A stretch of 45,809 bases of DNA from Calditrichaceae bacterium (GTDB lineage: Bacteria > Calditrichota > Calditrichia > Calditrichales > Calditrichaceae), in assembly GCA_016928315.1 (NCBI GenBank), contig JAFGKZ010000203.1, positions 1 through 45,809 of the forward strand. The letters run 5' to 3'. Of this stretch, positions 1-9,132 are shown piece after piece (position 1 is the first letter of the stretch; each line of letters begins with the position of its first letter). A program made the translations under genes and the position numbers. The notes beneath the pieces are model-generated. The model saw only the letters and a list, made by a program, of their open reading frames with translations, was not told where the DNA came from and ran no database searches.

Positions 1-125
1 ACGCCAATTTTTAAAAATTGCGCCGCCGTCGTTCCGCTTTTATTGCTGTTTCCCTGTGCCCGCAGGTTGTCTGACCAGGTGTTTAAAACGAGTAAACATA
101 CAAGTACAAGCAGGAACTGTTTCAT
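1..125 (-). CDS. PorV/PorQ-family outer-membrane protein, N-terminal fragment
   Basis: Only the first 41 codons are in the window; the gene continues past base 1. Reading leftwards from the ATG at 125 gives a signal peptide (MKQFLLVLVCLLVLNTWSDNLRAQ) followed by SNKSGTTAAQFLKIGV. The 'GTTAAQFLKIG' stretch just after the signal peptide is the hallmark start of PorV/PorQ-type beta-barrel proteins, which in FCB bacteria accompany type IX secretion and often sit beside TonB-dependent receptors. A Shine-Dalgarno-like AGAGGA lies 7 nt before the ATG. It is the last gene of the envelope run, 70 nt after the large secreted protein, so a role in handling secreted cargo of that locus is likely. The exact subfamily cannot be decided from this fragment. 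Confidence 0.75.
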   Translation of the reverse strand, partial: MKQFLLVLVCLLVLNTWSDNLRAQGNSNKSGTTAAQFLKIG

Positions 126-195
126 ATTTAATCCTCTTTTTCTTTCCACACACGTCATAAATAAAGGCTCTTATGTTTTAATACATTCAAAATGA

Positions 196-3081
196 TTACC
201 GAATAATGGCAAATTTTCCGATATGTTTATCTTTATCCGGTGTCTCGATAACATATACATAAACACCGAAAGCCAGCGCCTGATTGGAGCTGTTTACCAG
301 GTTGAATAATTCTTCACCAGTGTAATTATCATGTTTGATTGTATTAACTTTCTCGCCGCCAATTGAATAAATATCTATTGTACAGACCGGAGGCAGAAAC
401 ATGAATCGCACCTGATGTGAATTCTGTAAAAGTTCCCAGGCTGCCCCAACCAGATAAGGATTTGGCACAACGCGAATTTCCTTCAGGTTAACCTGATCCG
501 GATCGAAGCTAAATTGTCTAAACTGCAGAGTGTAGACATCGTCGCTGCGCAGACTGCGGAATGATTCAATCCTGATTACATCGCCTGTTTGCGGCGGCGT
601 GTTCTCGGTATCCTGAGCATAATTATTGATATTTACGCGATAGGGAAAGTCGGCAGGATATGCCGCCGGTAATAATTCACCTATTTCAGGATCTGCATAT
701 GGTTGACTTACGATATTGATGGCTTCACCTTCATCGAATACCTGATTACTATTAACATCCTGAATCTGGAAACAGATTTTAACTTCCTGGTCATGATCAG
801 TTATATCCCATACTTCAAAGGGCGCCTGAAAAACAGTCTGTGATGATGCCGGTAGTCCCCAGCCATATGCTAATGAGCCATTGTTCACAAATCTTATTTC
901 GTAATCATGCACACGGTTTTCCAGGGCTGCCTGAAAGCGGTCGGTTACTTCCACATACCATGACTTGCTGCTGTCCGGATTGGAAGAACCCATCACATTA
1001 AAACCAAATCCATCGCTTATAGATTTGAGTCCGCCCAGTTTGCGCTCACTGTCCACCGTTACCATAAAACCATCAATAACCGCATTGTCAATAGTATTTA
1101 AAGGCAAATCAGAAAGTAATGATGATGCACTGCCGGCGTTGTATATATCAAATCGATTGGCCGGATCACCTTTAAAACGAATTTCATAGGTATCTGTTGT
1201 CAGAATATTTTCATCAATGATTGAAATGTTTATTTCTCCCTTTCCGTTTCCGGCCGTGTGAAGCAATGACTCAACATCTGCATCTACTTTTCCGCTAAAA
1301 TTGGGACGCGGTGTGACCGTTACAAAATTTTTATCGGCATTACTGGTTCCCCGCGCTGATTCCAGAGAATATATAATAGAATCACCGCGATCATAAGCTA
1401 CAACCGTGTAAGCGTAGCTGATTCCATTTTTCACCGTCTTGTCTTCATACATATGACGGATACCGGTATTATCACCCAAATAAACGAATGGATTTCTGGA
1501 ATCCGCACCACTGATATCATTATCAATATCAAATTGCGCCAGGGGAAAATATCCAATGAGATTGCCCTTAGCATCGATAATTTCTTTTCCCCAGGTCTGT
1601 CCGTTATCCTGACTTCTGTAAATCCGATAGCCTTCGAAATCCGAGTCGCCGGTAAACACATCAACAGCCCGTTCTGCCTGATCATCCCAGTATAAAGTAA
1701 CTTTACCGTCACTGGGCACCACAGAAATAGCCGGAGCCGGTGGTGCGGCAGGCCCAACAAAATTGAAATTGTACATTTGAACAGCCTGATCAATCTGATC
1801 ATAAAAATCATCATCCGATTCATCTACGGCTACTACAATGGTAGATTTAACAACTTCTCCCGGTTCCAGGGTAAACGGACCCGTGGCTACGATAAATACA
1901 GCGTCAAAACCTTCGCTGATCAATGAGACGTCGTCAAAATTTTTATCCGCACCATGAAAGTACCGGTCCGAAAAATCTTTGATATCCGAGTCGGTTGGAT
2001 CGTTAGAAATGATCGGCCACAAAATATCATCCTCTGTGGGGCCGGCGTCATCGTAATAATGAAAGGTGGTTACTCCAATATCTTTAGGAGTCTCCAGTAC
2101 AGCCATTCCAAAAGAATAATATTCCGTTACTCCTTTACTGTTAGGTCGGGTCGCGCCATCAATATCACGCTGTAAAATGATATCGGGAATATCCGGATTA
2201 TCAAATTTCGGATCCGGAAGAATCAGAATTTCCTCACCATAGTCGCTGCAATCGGGATCCTGATAATAACCGACATAACAATTATCAATAGGCGTGCCGC
2301 TGGTATTGTGAATATAGAATTCATAAAACTGAAACTTATCCGCATAGGGACGACCATAACAGTAGGCCATCATTTCAACTTCCAGCCCAACCACATCGCC
2401 CTGCTGATTATTATCGTCTGTGAAAACAGCATACACATCCCGGTCTGAGGCAAATTCGCCTTCAATAAATTCATCTGTCACCGGATCACGACGGAAGTAT
2501 CCCGGCCAAAACGGGGCGCCTGTTTCATCTACCGGCCAGGTAATAGGCAAATCGCTGTGTGCCAAATAGGGTGTGGTCGGATTATCCGGCGGGTATTTTA
2601 AGGGCTCATGCGGATTCGGATCGGTTGAGGGATTATAATGCGTTAAACCGTATGAACCGTCTTTTGCCACCCAATCTTCGTTATCATTATCCGTCCAGCC
2701 TTCAATCACATTGCCATTATTATTATTCATACTGTTTTTGGGGATGGCAACAAAAATGGAAAAATCATCAATTAAGCCAGTAAAGTCTTTTCTCGGATAG
2801 CGAAAATCAAAAAAATACTGTGTCGGTGCATTCCCGACATCTTCATAGCGCGTATCGGTTATCATACCGTAATTCATGGTTAAATTTTGCAGCTGCCCTT
2901 TATCCATAACACCCACTGCCTCGTCAGCAAAACTACTTACTTTATGCAGAACCGGCGGATGATCGTGTGCGGCAATATCATCCACTTCATTATTTTGAGC
3001 TGACAGGTCAACAACAAAAATACTTAAAGGCAGAAGACAGAGAAAAATAATCAGTTGATTTAAATAAATTTGCTTCATCAT
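196..3081 (-). CDS. large secreted protein with C-terminal sorting-like module
   Basis: A protein of 961 residues with a signal peptide (hydrophobic run ending LSAQ) and no other membrane segment. Around residues 450-600 there is a fibronectin-III-like stretch (GKVTLYWDD... GYRIYRSQDNGQTW). The last about 95 residues (IRVVPNPYLVGAAW ... GVYVYVIETPDKDKHIGKFAIIR) match the beta-sandwich tail that FCB bacteria use as a type IX secretion signal or anchor. The reading frame can be extended to a TTG at 3096, but that TTG overlaps the GGAGG ribosome-binding site. The ATG at 3081, 8 nt after GGAGG, is therefore the better start; a second ATG follows at once. It begins 17 nt after the TonB receptor and is probably co-transcribed with it. 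The middle of the protein is unrecognised and its substrate is unknown. Confidence 0.75.
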   Translation of the reverse strand: MMKQIYLNQLIIFLCLLPLSIFVVDLSAQNNEVDDIAAHDHPPVLHKVSSFADEAVGVMDKGQLQNLTMNYGMITDTRYEDVGNAPTQYFFDFRYPRKDFTGLIDDFSIFVAIPKNSMNNNNGNVIEGWTDNDNEDWVAKDGSYGLTHYNPSTDPNPHEPLKYPPDNPTTPYLAHSDLPITWPVDETGAPFWPGYFRRDPVTDEFIEGEFASDRDVYAVFTDDNNQQGDVVGLEVEMMAYCYGRPYADKFQFYEFYIHNTSGTPIDNCYVGYYQDPDCSDYGEEILILPDPKFDNPDIPDIILQRDIDGATRPNSKGVTEYYSFGMAVLETPKDIGVTTFHYYDDAGPTEDDILWPIISNDPTDSDIKDFSDRYFHGADKNFDDVSLISEGFDAVFIVATGPFTLEPGEVVKSTIVVAVDESDDDFYDQIDQAVQMYNFNFVGPAAPPAPAISVVPSDGKVTLYWDDQAERAVDVFTGDSDFEGYRIYRSQDNGQTWGKEIIDAKGNLIGYFPLAQFDIDNDISGADSRNPFVYLGDNTGIRHMYEDKTVKNGISYAYTVVAYDRGDSIIYSLESARGTSNADKNFVTVTPRPNFSGKVDADVESLLHTAGNGKGEINISIIDENILTTDTYEIRFKGDPANRFDIYNAGSASSLLSDLPLNTIDNAVIDGFMVTVDSERKLGGLKSISDGFGFNVMGSSNPDSSKSWYVEVTDRFQAALENRVHDYEIRFVNNGSLAYGWGLPASSQTVFQAPFEVWDITDHDQEVKICFQIQDVNSNQVFDEGEAINIVSQPYADPEIGELLPAAYPADFPYRVNINNYAQDTENTPPQTGDVIRIESFRSLRSDDVYTLQFRQFSFDPDQVNLKEIRVVPNPYLVGAAWELLQNSHQVRFMFLPPVCTIDIYSIGGEKVNTIKHDNYTGEELFNLVNSSNQALAFGVYVYVIETPDKDKHIGKFAIIR

Positions 3082-3098
3082 AAATTTTTCCTCCAAAC

Positions 3099-5825
3099 CT
3101 ATAAGCGAATGATTATACCGGCACGAACCTGCCTGCGTATGTCCACATTATCCGGATTAGCCTGGCGATCTTTGCTGTAATTGGAAGTGGGACCTTGATC
3201 CCAGGGATCGCCAGTAGCTGTCCATACACGTTTTACATTGATATTATCAAACAGGTTTTCTATTCGGGTGTAAACATCCAGATCAATTTTCCAGAATTTA
3301 ATTCTTTTGTTGATTCGCAAATCTATTTGTTTTGTACTGCCTTTGCGGGCTGAATTCTTTTCCGGTAAAACACTGGCATCCGGATCCCGTGACGTAGGCG
3401 TATAGGGTAACCCGCTGGCTGCGGTAATTAATACACTGGCATTAATATTACTAAATGGATGTAATTTTAAAATTTCAGGACCGAACATTGCAGGAAAATG
3501 CAATCCCACATTTAAACTGAAAGTATGACGACGATCAAAATCCAGATAATAGTTACGATTTGGCTTCAGATAAGCGTCTTCTTCCCGGTATTGCAGGTAA
3601 CCTTCTGATGGATCAGATTCGTTACCTTTGGCAATCATAAACGAATAATTAAGTGCTCCACTAAAATAATTACTAGGGCGTTTGGTCAAAGTAACATCCA
3701 CACCCTGCACCCTTCCGTAATCCGCATTAATGTATGTTGTATAATCCCGGCCGGAAAAGTAATAAAAACTGGAAATTAAATTACTGATATCCTTATAATA
3801 AGCGCTTACATCGACTGCATAATCCAGACCAACCTGCTGCTTAAATCCGGCTTCGAAAGCAACGGTCTCTTCGGGTTCAAGTCCCGGATTTCCAACCAGG
3901 GCATCGTTAGCCAGGATATCTTCCAGATCGTTATTCAGATAAAGATCATACAAACGCGGAACCTGAAAAAAATGACCATAAGCAAAATGAAAAACAGTCG
4001 TTTCTGTTATCGGATGTGCCAGGCCGATTCTTGGGCTAAAATGATAGCGTGCCGGAGTTTTTTGGGGTGGAACAGTCGTAATGATACTTTGTCCGGTTTG
4101 ATCGGTTGTTATTTGAATAATTTTTCCCGGGTCTTCAAAATAATTCGACTTCGGATTAAAATAGTCAAAACGCAAACCGACATTCATCACAAGATAGCTC
4201 AACTCAATCTTATCCTGAATATAAATAGCCGCTTCATACGGTTTTTCTTCAAAAAATTCAATATTTGATCGTGGAGGCATTCCAATCCGATGCCGGAATA
4301 TATTATGCTGCCGGAACTCAATACCGCTCTTTAACTGATGATAGCGGTTTATCTGACTCACAAAATCAAGATCAACATCAAAAGTTGTAGAATGTGTACG
4401 GCTCCAATATCGATCATCCCCTATCTGAAAATTACCCTCCGCACCCTGGTAATAGCCGCGTGTAAGGTAATCTGAAGATATCAGCGCACCGGTTTCTTTA
4501 TTATAGAGTACGTTGCGTTCTTCAATTTCTCTTTTAGCCTGATTATAAATACGTGATAAGCTTAACGTATAAAAAGTAGATGAACTCAATGTATGCGTCA
4601 TTTTTAGTGTGTAGCGGTTTTTAAAATCCGACAGTATTGGATAACTTCCCTGATTGGTTTTTTCCATATACTGCCAGTATTTGTACTGATGATTGTAGGG
4701 TTGATACCAGCGGCTTGACCAATCAATATTTGCTTGAACGTTTATCGAGGTTATTGGACGATAACTCAATTTAGCCGATATATCCCGATCCAGGGAAAAT
4801 CCATAAGGCAAATAGCTGTCTTCATTGCGAAAGGTTCCGGCCACAAAGAAATTAGCATTTTTAATATACGGGATTGGCCCGCTTAAACTGCTGTTAAATT
4901 TTCCCAGAACGCCTAATACTGTTTTATCCGGCGCATATTTACTGTCGAGAACACCGACATGCTTATAAACAGAATTGCCATTTTCGTCTCTAACCACGTC
5001 CAGATATTCCTGTTTTTGTTCAACATCCAGACCTTTCACCAGGTCAGTTTCCAGCAGCCAGTCTGCTTTATGATATGGCGAGCTATTAAGCATGGGTGAT
5101 TCATACTGGAATTTAAATTTTACATCCGGCGTACCTTCTTTAGTAACAACATTTACAATGCCGGACAGCGCATTACCATATTCTGCATTAAAAGTACCTG
5201 ATATAACTTCCATCTCCTGTATAGCTTCTATATCAACATTGCCGCCCAAACTGTTATCAAAAGGATCCCGGACATAAGTACCATCCACCAAATAAGCAAC
5301 TTCACCTAAGCGGCCGCCTCTGATATGAATATTGCCATCTTCATCTGAAGTGACACCTGCCTGAAGGGCAAGAACATCATTAATCGTCGAAACAGGCAAT
5401 TCATCGGCAATGGCGCTTCCATCAATGACTGAGCGTTTGGATGTGACATCCTTTCTGATCAGATCACGATCAGCGACAATGGTTATGGTTTCACTCATTT
5501 CCAGAGCCGATTCACTCATCGCTATTTCAATTTCCGTAGTCTGGTCAACGGTAACGATAACGTCGGTTATCTCTATATTGGTATAACCAATATAACTGGC
5601 CCTTAACGTATACTTACCCGGAGGAATATTAATGATCATAAAAAAACCTTCTTCATCACTAGACCCGCCGAGCACAGTCTGAAGAAGTTCAATATTAACG
5701 CCGATTAACGCATCACCTGTAACCCTATCAATTACTGTACCCACAATTTTCCCTGTAATCCCAGCCTGCAAAAAAGATATTCCCAGTACAAGTATTATGA
5801 GGATAAGGTGAATTAATTTATACAC
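3099..5825 (-). CDS. TonB-dependent outer-membrane receptor
   Basis: A protein of 908 residues. It has a signal peptide (to about residue 21), a carboxypeptidase-regulatory-like beta-sandwich (about 23-105, including GTVIDRVTGDALIGVNIEL and PPGKYTLRASYIGY), a plug domain (about 120-235, including NIHIRGGRLGEVAYLVDG and VSGTFNAEYGNALSGIVNVV) and a beta-barrel to the C-terminus. Such receptors take up bulky ligands across the outer membrane using TonB energy, or in type IX systems act with secreted partners. The start is GTG at 5825, with GGAGG 6 nt upstream. It lies between the Asp-box propeller gene (separated by a terminator hairpin) and the large secreted protein. No TonB box can be assigned with confidence and the ligand cannot be inferred. 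Confidence 0.9.
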   Translation of the reverse strand: MYKLIHLILIILVLGISFLQAGITGKIVGTVIDRVTGDALIGVNIELLQTVLGGSSDEEGFFMIINIPPGKYTLRASYIGYTNIEITDVIVTVDQTTEIEIAMSESALEMSETITIVADRDLIRKDVTSKRSVIDGSAIADELPVSTINDVLALQAGVTSDEDGNIHIRGGRLGEVAYLVDGTYVRDPFDNSLGGNVDIEAIQEMEVISGTFNAEYGNALSGIVNVVTKEGTPDVKFKFQYESPMLNSSPYHKADWLLETDLVKGLDVEQKQEYLDVVRDENGNSVYKHVGVLDSKYAPDKTVLGVLGKFNSSLSGPIPYIKNANFFVAGTFRNEDSYLPYGFSLDRDISAKLSYRPITSINVQANIDWSSRWYQPYNHQYKYWQYMEKTNQGSYPILSDFKNRYTLKMTHTLSSSTFYTLSLSRIYNQAKREIEERNVLYNKETGALISSDYLTRGYYQGAEGNFQIGDDRYWSRTHSTTFDVDLDFVSQINRYHQLKSGIEFRQHNIFRHRIGMPPRSNIEFFEEKPYEAAIYIQDKIELSYLVMNVGLRFDYFNPKSNYFEDPGKIIQITTDQTGQSIITTVPPQKTPARYHFSPRIGLAHPITETTVFHFAYGHFFQVPRLYDLYLNNDLEDILANDALVGNPGLEPEETVAFEAGFKQQVGLDYAVDVSAYYKDISNLISSFYYFSGRDYTTYINADYGRVQGVDVTLTKRPSNYFSGALNYSFMIAKGNESDPSEGYLQYREEDAYLKPNRNYYLDFDRRHTFSLNVGLHFPAMFGPEILKLHPFSNINASVLITAASGLPYTPTSRDPDASVLPEKNSARKGSTKQIDLRINKRIKFWKIDLDVYTRIENLFDNINVKRVWTATGDPWDQGPTSNYSKDRQANPDNVDIRRQVRAGIIIRL

Positions 5826-5855
5826 GAAAAACCTCCAAGTTCAGATATGTAAAAA

Positions 5856-5885
5856 ATTCTGTCCGGCTTTTACTCCGGACAGAAT
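5856..5885 (-). terminator. Rho-independent terminator after the Asp-box propeller gene
   Basis: A perfect 11-bp inverted repeat (ATTCTGTCCGG and its complement) with an 8-nt loop is followed on the minus strand by a run of six T. It lies 22 nt past the stop of the 5907-7445 gene and before the TonB receptor start. It should end or attenuate transcription coming from the propeller gene, so the receptor may need read-through or its own promoter. Confidence 0.85.
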
Positions 5886-5906
5886 ATATGTATTAGATGC
5901 AAGGAT

Positions 5907-7445
5907 TTAACGTATGAATGTCATTTTTTTTATGAGCTGTTCAGTGCCATTGGACAGCTTATAAAAATAAATGCCGCTTGAAACAGTTCGTCCTAAATCA
6001 TTTTTACCATTCCAGTTTGCGGAATATTTTCCGGCTTGCAGTGTGCCAATCATCAAAGTTTTAATTTTCTGACCTAGCAGATTATAAACGGACAATGTGT
6101 AGTCATCGGTCTTGCTGACAGAGAAGGTAATATGAGTCGACGGATTGAATGGATTTGGGAAATTTTGCTGTAAATCGAATATTGCCGGACTATTGCCATT
6201 TCCATCATGTAATGCCGTTACCGCGGCCAGTTGAATATAAGGGATAGAATACGGACCGGAAGTTGTAGCCACACTGTCTGTTTCACGCCATACGGCAGCA
6301 ACATGATCCGACGCAACCGCAATAGAAGCATAAGCCGCATCATGAGCATAACGGCTGATACGATTTTGCTCTGTCCATGTTTTTCCGCCATCAGAAGACA
6401 TGGTGTAGGCATTTTCCCAGCTTACTGTTAAGGCATCCTGAGCTTTACGCCGGAAAGTTACATGAATATTGTCATTAGCATCAATTACCATAAAAGGATA
6501 GGATGTTTGGAAGCCTCTGTTAACGATGGTATCTGCTGCTGCAGGCCATTCTGCATCATCCCAGGCCTTGGTATGCATTTTTAAAAATCTGTTGGCATTG
6601 GATTCATAATCCTGAATAAGAATATGGATACTATCCTGGGAATCTACCACAACTGAAGGAAATCGGTCATTTATAACCCGGCTGGAATCAGAAACCAGGG
6701 CTGGTTCACTCCAGCTTGATCCATTGTAAATATTACAAAAGGTTTCCATTTTCGCATATGCGGTGTTGGGTTTATTAGCCCATACGGCAACCATTTTACC
6801 GTCCGATCCGGCGGCAAGCACGGCTCTTCCCGCATCACTTTGATCTCTTAACTCAGCATGACCGGCGCTTAGCTGCACAGCATCCGACCAGGTATCCCCG
6901 CCATCTGCGCTGTTCTTTGTAAATACTGCTTCAAGACTATCATCGCCATCGGTATTCCAAACGATAAAAACTGTGCCATCTGAAGCTACATTAATGCTTG
7001 CTTCACCATTATCAAAATCATAACCGGTAACATCCACAGGTGCGGACCATGAAGTACCATTAAATTTTGAGAAAAATAGAGCATCCCTTTCTTTATAGGT
7101 TGACGTATCATCCTGTTGCTGCCATAAAGCATAAATATTCCCGCTCTGATCTGCAGCCAGTGCCGGATTCATCGCTTGAAAAACAGCCGTTGATATTTCC
7201 TGCGGCGCCCCCCATTCACCAAACTCGCTGTCATAAAGTGAAACAGCAATCTGCGATACATCCGCGGCAGTCTGCCAGGCCACCACGGTCTTGCCCTCAC
7301 TTGAGATGGCAATATTGGCAGCATTTTCCAGATAAACCAGGGCGCTATTATCCACCTGATCCACAACAATGCTGGAATCGGCCTGGCTGAAAACCATTTG
7401 AAAACCAATCACTGTTAACATCAGTAAAAATAAACAAATCTTCAT
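5907..7445 (-). CDS. secreted Asp-box beta-propeller protein with type IX sorting domain
   Basis: A protein of 512 residues with an N-terminal signal peptide (MKICLFLLMLTVIGFQMVFSQ). Residues 25-415 contain repeats of the form '..GxxxxxW.....W..P..[IV]S' and two Asp boxes (SADGGDTW, SSDGGKTW), which indicates a sialidase/BNR-like beta-propeller. No sialidase catalytic set was recognised, so enzyme activity is not claimed. The last about 85 residues start with NFPNPFNPST and end in SSGIYFYKL...KKMTFIR. This is the classic FCB type A sorting module, so export by type IX secretion is expected. The start is supported by AGGAGG 5 nt before the ATG. It is the first gene after the regulator's control region, and a possible sigma-54 promoter lies about 100 nt upstream. 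Confidence 0.82.
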   Translation of the reverse strand: MKICLFLLMLTVIGFQMVFSQADSSIVVDQVDNSALVYLENAANIAISSEGKTVVAWQTAADVSQIAVSLYDSEFGEWGAPQEISTAVFQAMNPALAADQSGNIYALWQQQDDTSTYKERDALFFSKFNGTSWSAPVDVTGYDFDNGEASINVASDGTVFIVWNTDGDDSLEAVFTKNSADGGDTWSDAVQLSAGHAELRDQSDAGRAVLAAGSDGKMVAVWANKPNTAYAKMETFCNIYNGSSWSEPALVSDSSRVINDRFPSVVVDSQDSIHILIQDYESNANRFLKMHTKAWDDAEWPAAADTIVNRGFQTSYPFMVIDANDNIHVTFRRKAQDALTVSWENAYTMSSDGGKTWTEQNRISRYAHDAAYASIAVASDHVAAVWRETDSVATTSGPYSIPYIQLAAVTALHDGNGNSPAIFDLQQNFPNPFNPSTHITFSVSKTDDYTLSVYNLLGQKIKTLMIGTLQAGKYSANWNGKNDLGRTVSSGIYFYKLSNGTEQLIKKMTFIR

Positions 7446-7542
7446 AGTTACCTCCTAATGGTTTGAAATAAAAGGTTATTAATGATCAGAATTATTGAAT
7501 ACATTAATCCGGCTGTAAAAACCGGTGATTCCAATAATATGT

Positions 7543-7558
7543 GTCAATTTTTATGCCA
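7543..7558 (-). promoter_or_regulatory. possible sigma-54 promoter
   Basis: On the minus strand the sequence TGGCATAAAAATTGAC has the sigma-54 layout: GG at -24 and a TTG element at the correct spacing. The invariant C of the -12 GC is replaced by A, so the match is imperfect. It points towards the propeller gene, whose ATG is about 98 nt downstream. An NtrC-type activator gene lies directly upstream and two matching dyads lie 105-170 bp upstream, which is the usual activator distance. The call rests on this combination. Confidence 0.4.
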
Positions 7559-7663
7559 CATAAGTAATCAACATAACCTTTAAAAAAAAATCCATATAAG
7601 ACAGGCATCAAAAGGAAATTCACTTAATAAAGAAATCTATTTCCGAAAGAAAATTAGTTTTCT

Positions 7664-7679
7664 GTGAAAAAAAAATCAC
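7664..7679. promoter_or_regulatory. dyad 1, GTGA-N8-TCAC, possible activator site
   Basis: The sequence GTGA-A8-TCAC is extended to TGTGA/TCACA by the flanking bases. It has the same 16-base architecture as the dyad at 7696-7711 and starts exactly 32 bp from it, about three helical turns. It lies about 110 bp upstream of the possible sigma-54 promoter. The N8 spacer differs from the N6 of CRP sites. Binding by the neighbouring NtrC-type regulator is an inference. Confidence 0.45.
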
Positions 7680-7695
7680 ATTCAAGGGAAAAATC

Positions 7696-7711
7696 GTGAA
7701 ATGTAATTCAC
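7696..7711. promoter_or_regulatory. dyad 2, GTGA-N8-TCAC, possible activator site
   Basis: CGTGAA-ATGTAA-TTCACG is the second copy of the GTGA-N8-TCAC design, 13 bases past the stop codon of the NtrC-type gene. On the minus strand it is followed by ATTTTTC, so it could instead, or also, be a weak terminator for that gene. The shared spacing with dyad 1 and the 32-bp offset favour a pair of protein-binding sites. Confidence 0.42.
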
Positions 7712-7724
7712 GGTAAATGTCTAT

Positions 7725-9131
7725 TCATGTTTTAATTCCGTACCTTTTAATTTTTTTACTAAGGCCCTCTCTGGATTCGCCAACTTCATCAGCGAGCCTG
7801 CTGATATTTCCATTATTAGTTTTTAAATGGTGATTCAAATACAATGCTTCAAATTGTTCTATCAATTTTTGTTTGGCATTTTTTAAAGGTAATTTAATAA
7901 GGGAGGTTAATAAATCGTCATTTAATTTGGGTTGTATTGTATTATCAAAATTAAGGTCAGCTTTTTGTACTATCTCATGCGGACCGATAACATACATACT
8001 TTCCAGAAAATTTTTTAATTGCCGTACATTGCCCGGCCAGTTATAATCTTTTATGGCCTGAATTGTCTCCGGCGTAAATTTTAGTTTTCTGCTTTTTTGA
8101 GTTTCATATTTAGTGCAGTAATAATCGAATAAAGCAGGAATATCACTTTTTCGTTCTCTTAATGGCGGAATAAAAATATTTATTACATTTAATCGGTAAA
8201 ACAGATCCTCACGAAATTGTGAATGCTTAACCAGTTCCTTTAAGTCTCTGTTAGTAGCGGCAATTATGCGCACATCAGCCGTCCTGTAATCATCACTACC
8301 CACCGGAACAAATGTTTTGTCCTGCATAAATCGTAACAATTTTACCTGAAGTTCCAGAGGAAAATCACCAATTTCATCGAGAAAAACAGTCCCGCCTGAG
8401 GCTGATTCAAAAAAACCGCTATGTTTTTGCAGCGCATTTGTAAATGATCCTTTTTCATGCCCGAATAATTGACTTTCTAATAAGGTTGCAGGGATACTGG
8501 ATATATCAACAACTACGAACTTATTTTTAGAGCGAACAGGACTGGCATTATGAATTGAACGCGCTACCAATTCCTTACCTGTTCCGCTTTCTCCGGTTAT
8601 CAGGACGGTTGAGTCATTATCCCGGCCAATTCGGGCAATTAAATTTAATATATCGAGCATTGTCTGGCTCTCACCAATCAACGGATCGGATTCAACCAAA
8701 TTTATCGCATACTTACTCTGCAAATCATCAACACGTTCGGATAATCTGATATTTGACAGCCATAATTTTCTCGTATCGAGCAGCCGTTCAATTTTTATTA
8801 TGATTTCTTCCTGCGAAAAATCCTTAGTAATATAATCATCTGCTCCGGCTTTCATGGCTTCAACGGCGCTATTGACGGATCCGTAGGCAGTAATCATTAA
8901 TACCGGAGTTAACGGATATCGTTGTTTAATAAATCGAACAAGTTCCAAACCATTTTCCGCTGAAGGAAGATGTAAATCACTGATTATAAGATCAAATTCA
9001 TTCATTTCAATCATTTTTTTTGCCTGTTGATAACTATCTGCTTCTTTAACTTCCCGGACGGCGGATTTCAATATAAAGTACAGACCTTTTCTGGCGGTTC
9101 GTTCATCATCGACAATTAATATTTTTTTCAT
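7725..9131 (-). CDS. NtrC-family sigma-54-dependent response regulator
   Basis: A protein of 468 residues with the complete three-part layout. The receiver domain covers about 1-120, with acidic pocket D8/D9, phospho-acceptor D52, T81 and K103. The AAA+ domain covers about 145-380, with Walker A GESGTGKE at 180-187, Walker B GTVFLDE at 247-253 and WPGNVRQLKN at 365-374. A Fis-type helix-turn-helix occupies about 435-468. The sigma-54-contacting loop reads GSFTNA (228-233) instead of GAFTGA, a notable departure. The gene starts one base after the sensor-kinase stop, with AAGGA inside the kinase end, so the two are translationally coupled and almost certainly a cognate pair. Likely targets lie in the envelope genes immediately downstream. 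Confidence 0.93.
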   Translation of the reverse strand: MKKILIVDDERTARKGLYFILKSAVREVKEADSYQQAKKMIEMNEFDLIISDLHLPSAENGLELVRFIKQRYPLTPVLMITAYGSVNSAVEAMKAGADDYITKDFSQEEIIIKIERLLDTRKLWLSNIRLSERVDDLQSKYAINLVESDPLIGESQTMLDILNLIARIGRDNDSTVLITGESGTGKELVARSIHNASPVRSKNKFVVVDISSIPATLLESQLFGHEKGSFTNALQKHSGFFESASGGTVFLDEIGDFPLELQVKLLRFMQDKTFVPVGSDDYRTADVRIIAATNRDLKELVKHSQFREDLFYRLNVINIFIPPLRERKSDIPALFDYYCTKYETQKSRKLKFTPETIQAIKDYNWPGNVRQLKNFLESMYVIGPHEIVQKADLNFDNTIQPKLNDDLLTSLIKLPLKNAKQKLIEQFEALYLNHHLKTNNGNISRLADEVGESREGLSKKIKRYGIKT

Positions 9132-9132
9132 T

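Noticed and set aside
1431-1823. Long antisense and alternate-frame open frames across the window (for example 1431-1823, 21804-22340, 33384-33758)
   Set aside because: They lie inside strongly supported genes, lack ribosome-binding sites and family features, and are explained as shadows of the coding strand.
3082-3096. Start of the large secreted protein at TTG 3096
   Set aside because: The TTG overlaps the GGAGG ribosome-binding site that serves the ATG at 3081, so translation cannot sensibly start there.
7664-7711. The GTGA...TCAC dyads as CRP/FNR-type sites
   Set aside because: CRP sites have six bases between TGTGA and TCACA; both dyads here have eight, and FNR needs TTGAT. The neighbouring NtrC-type regulator is the more economical binder.
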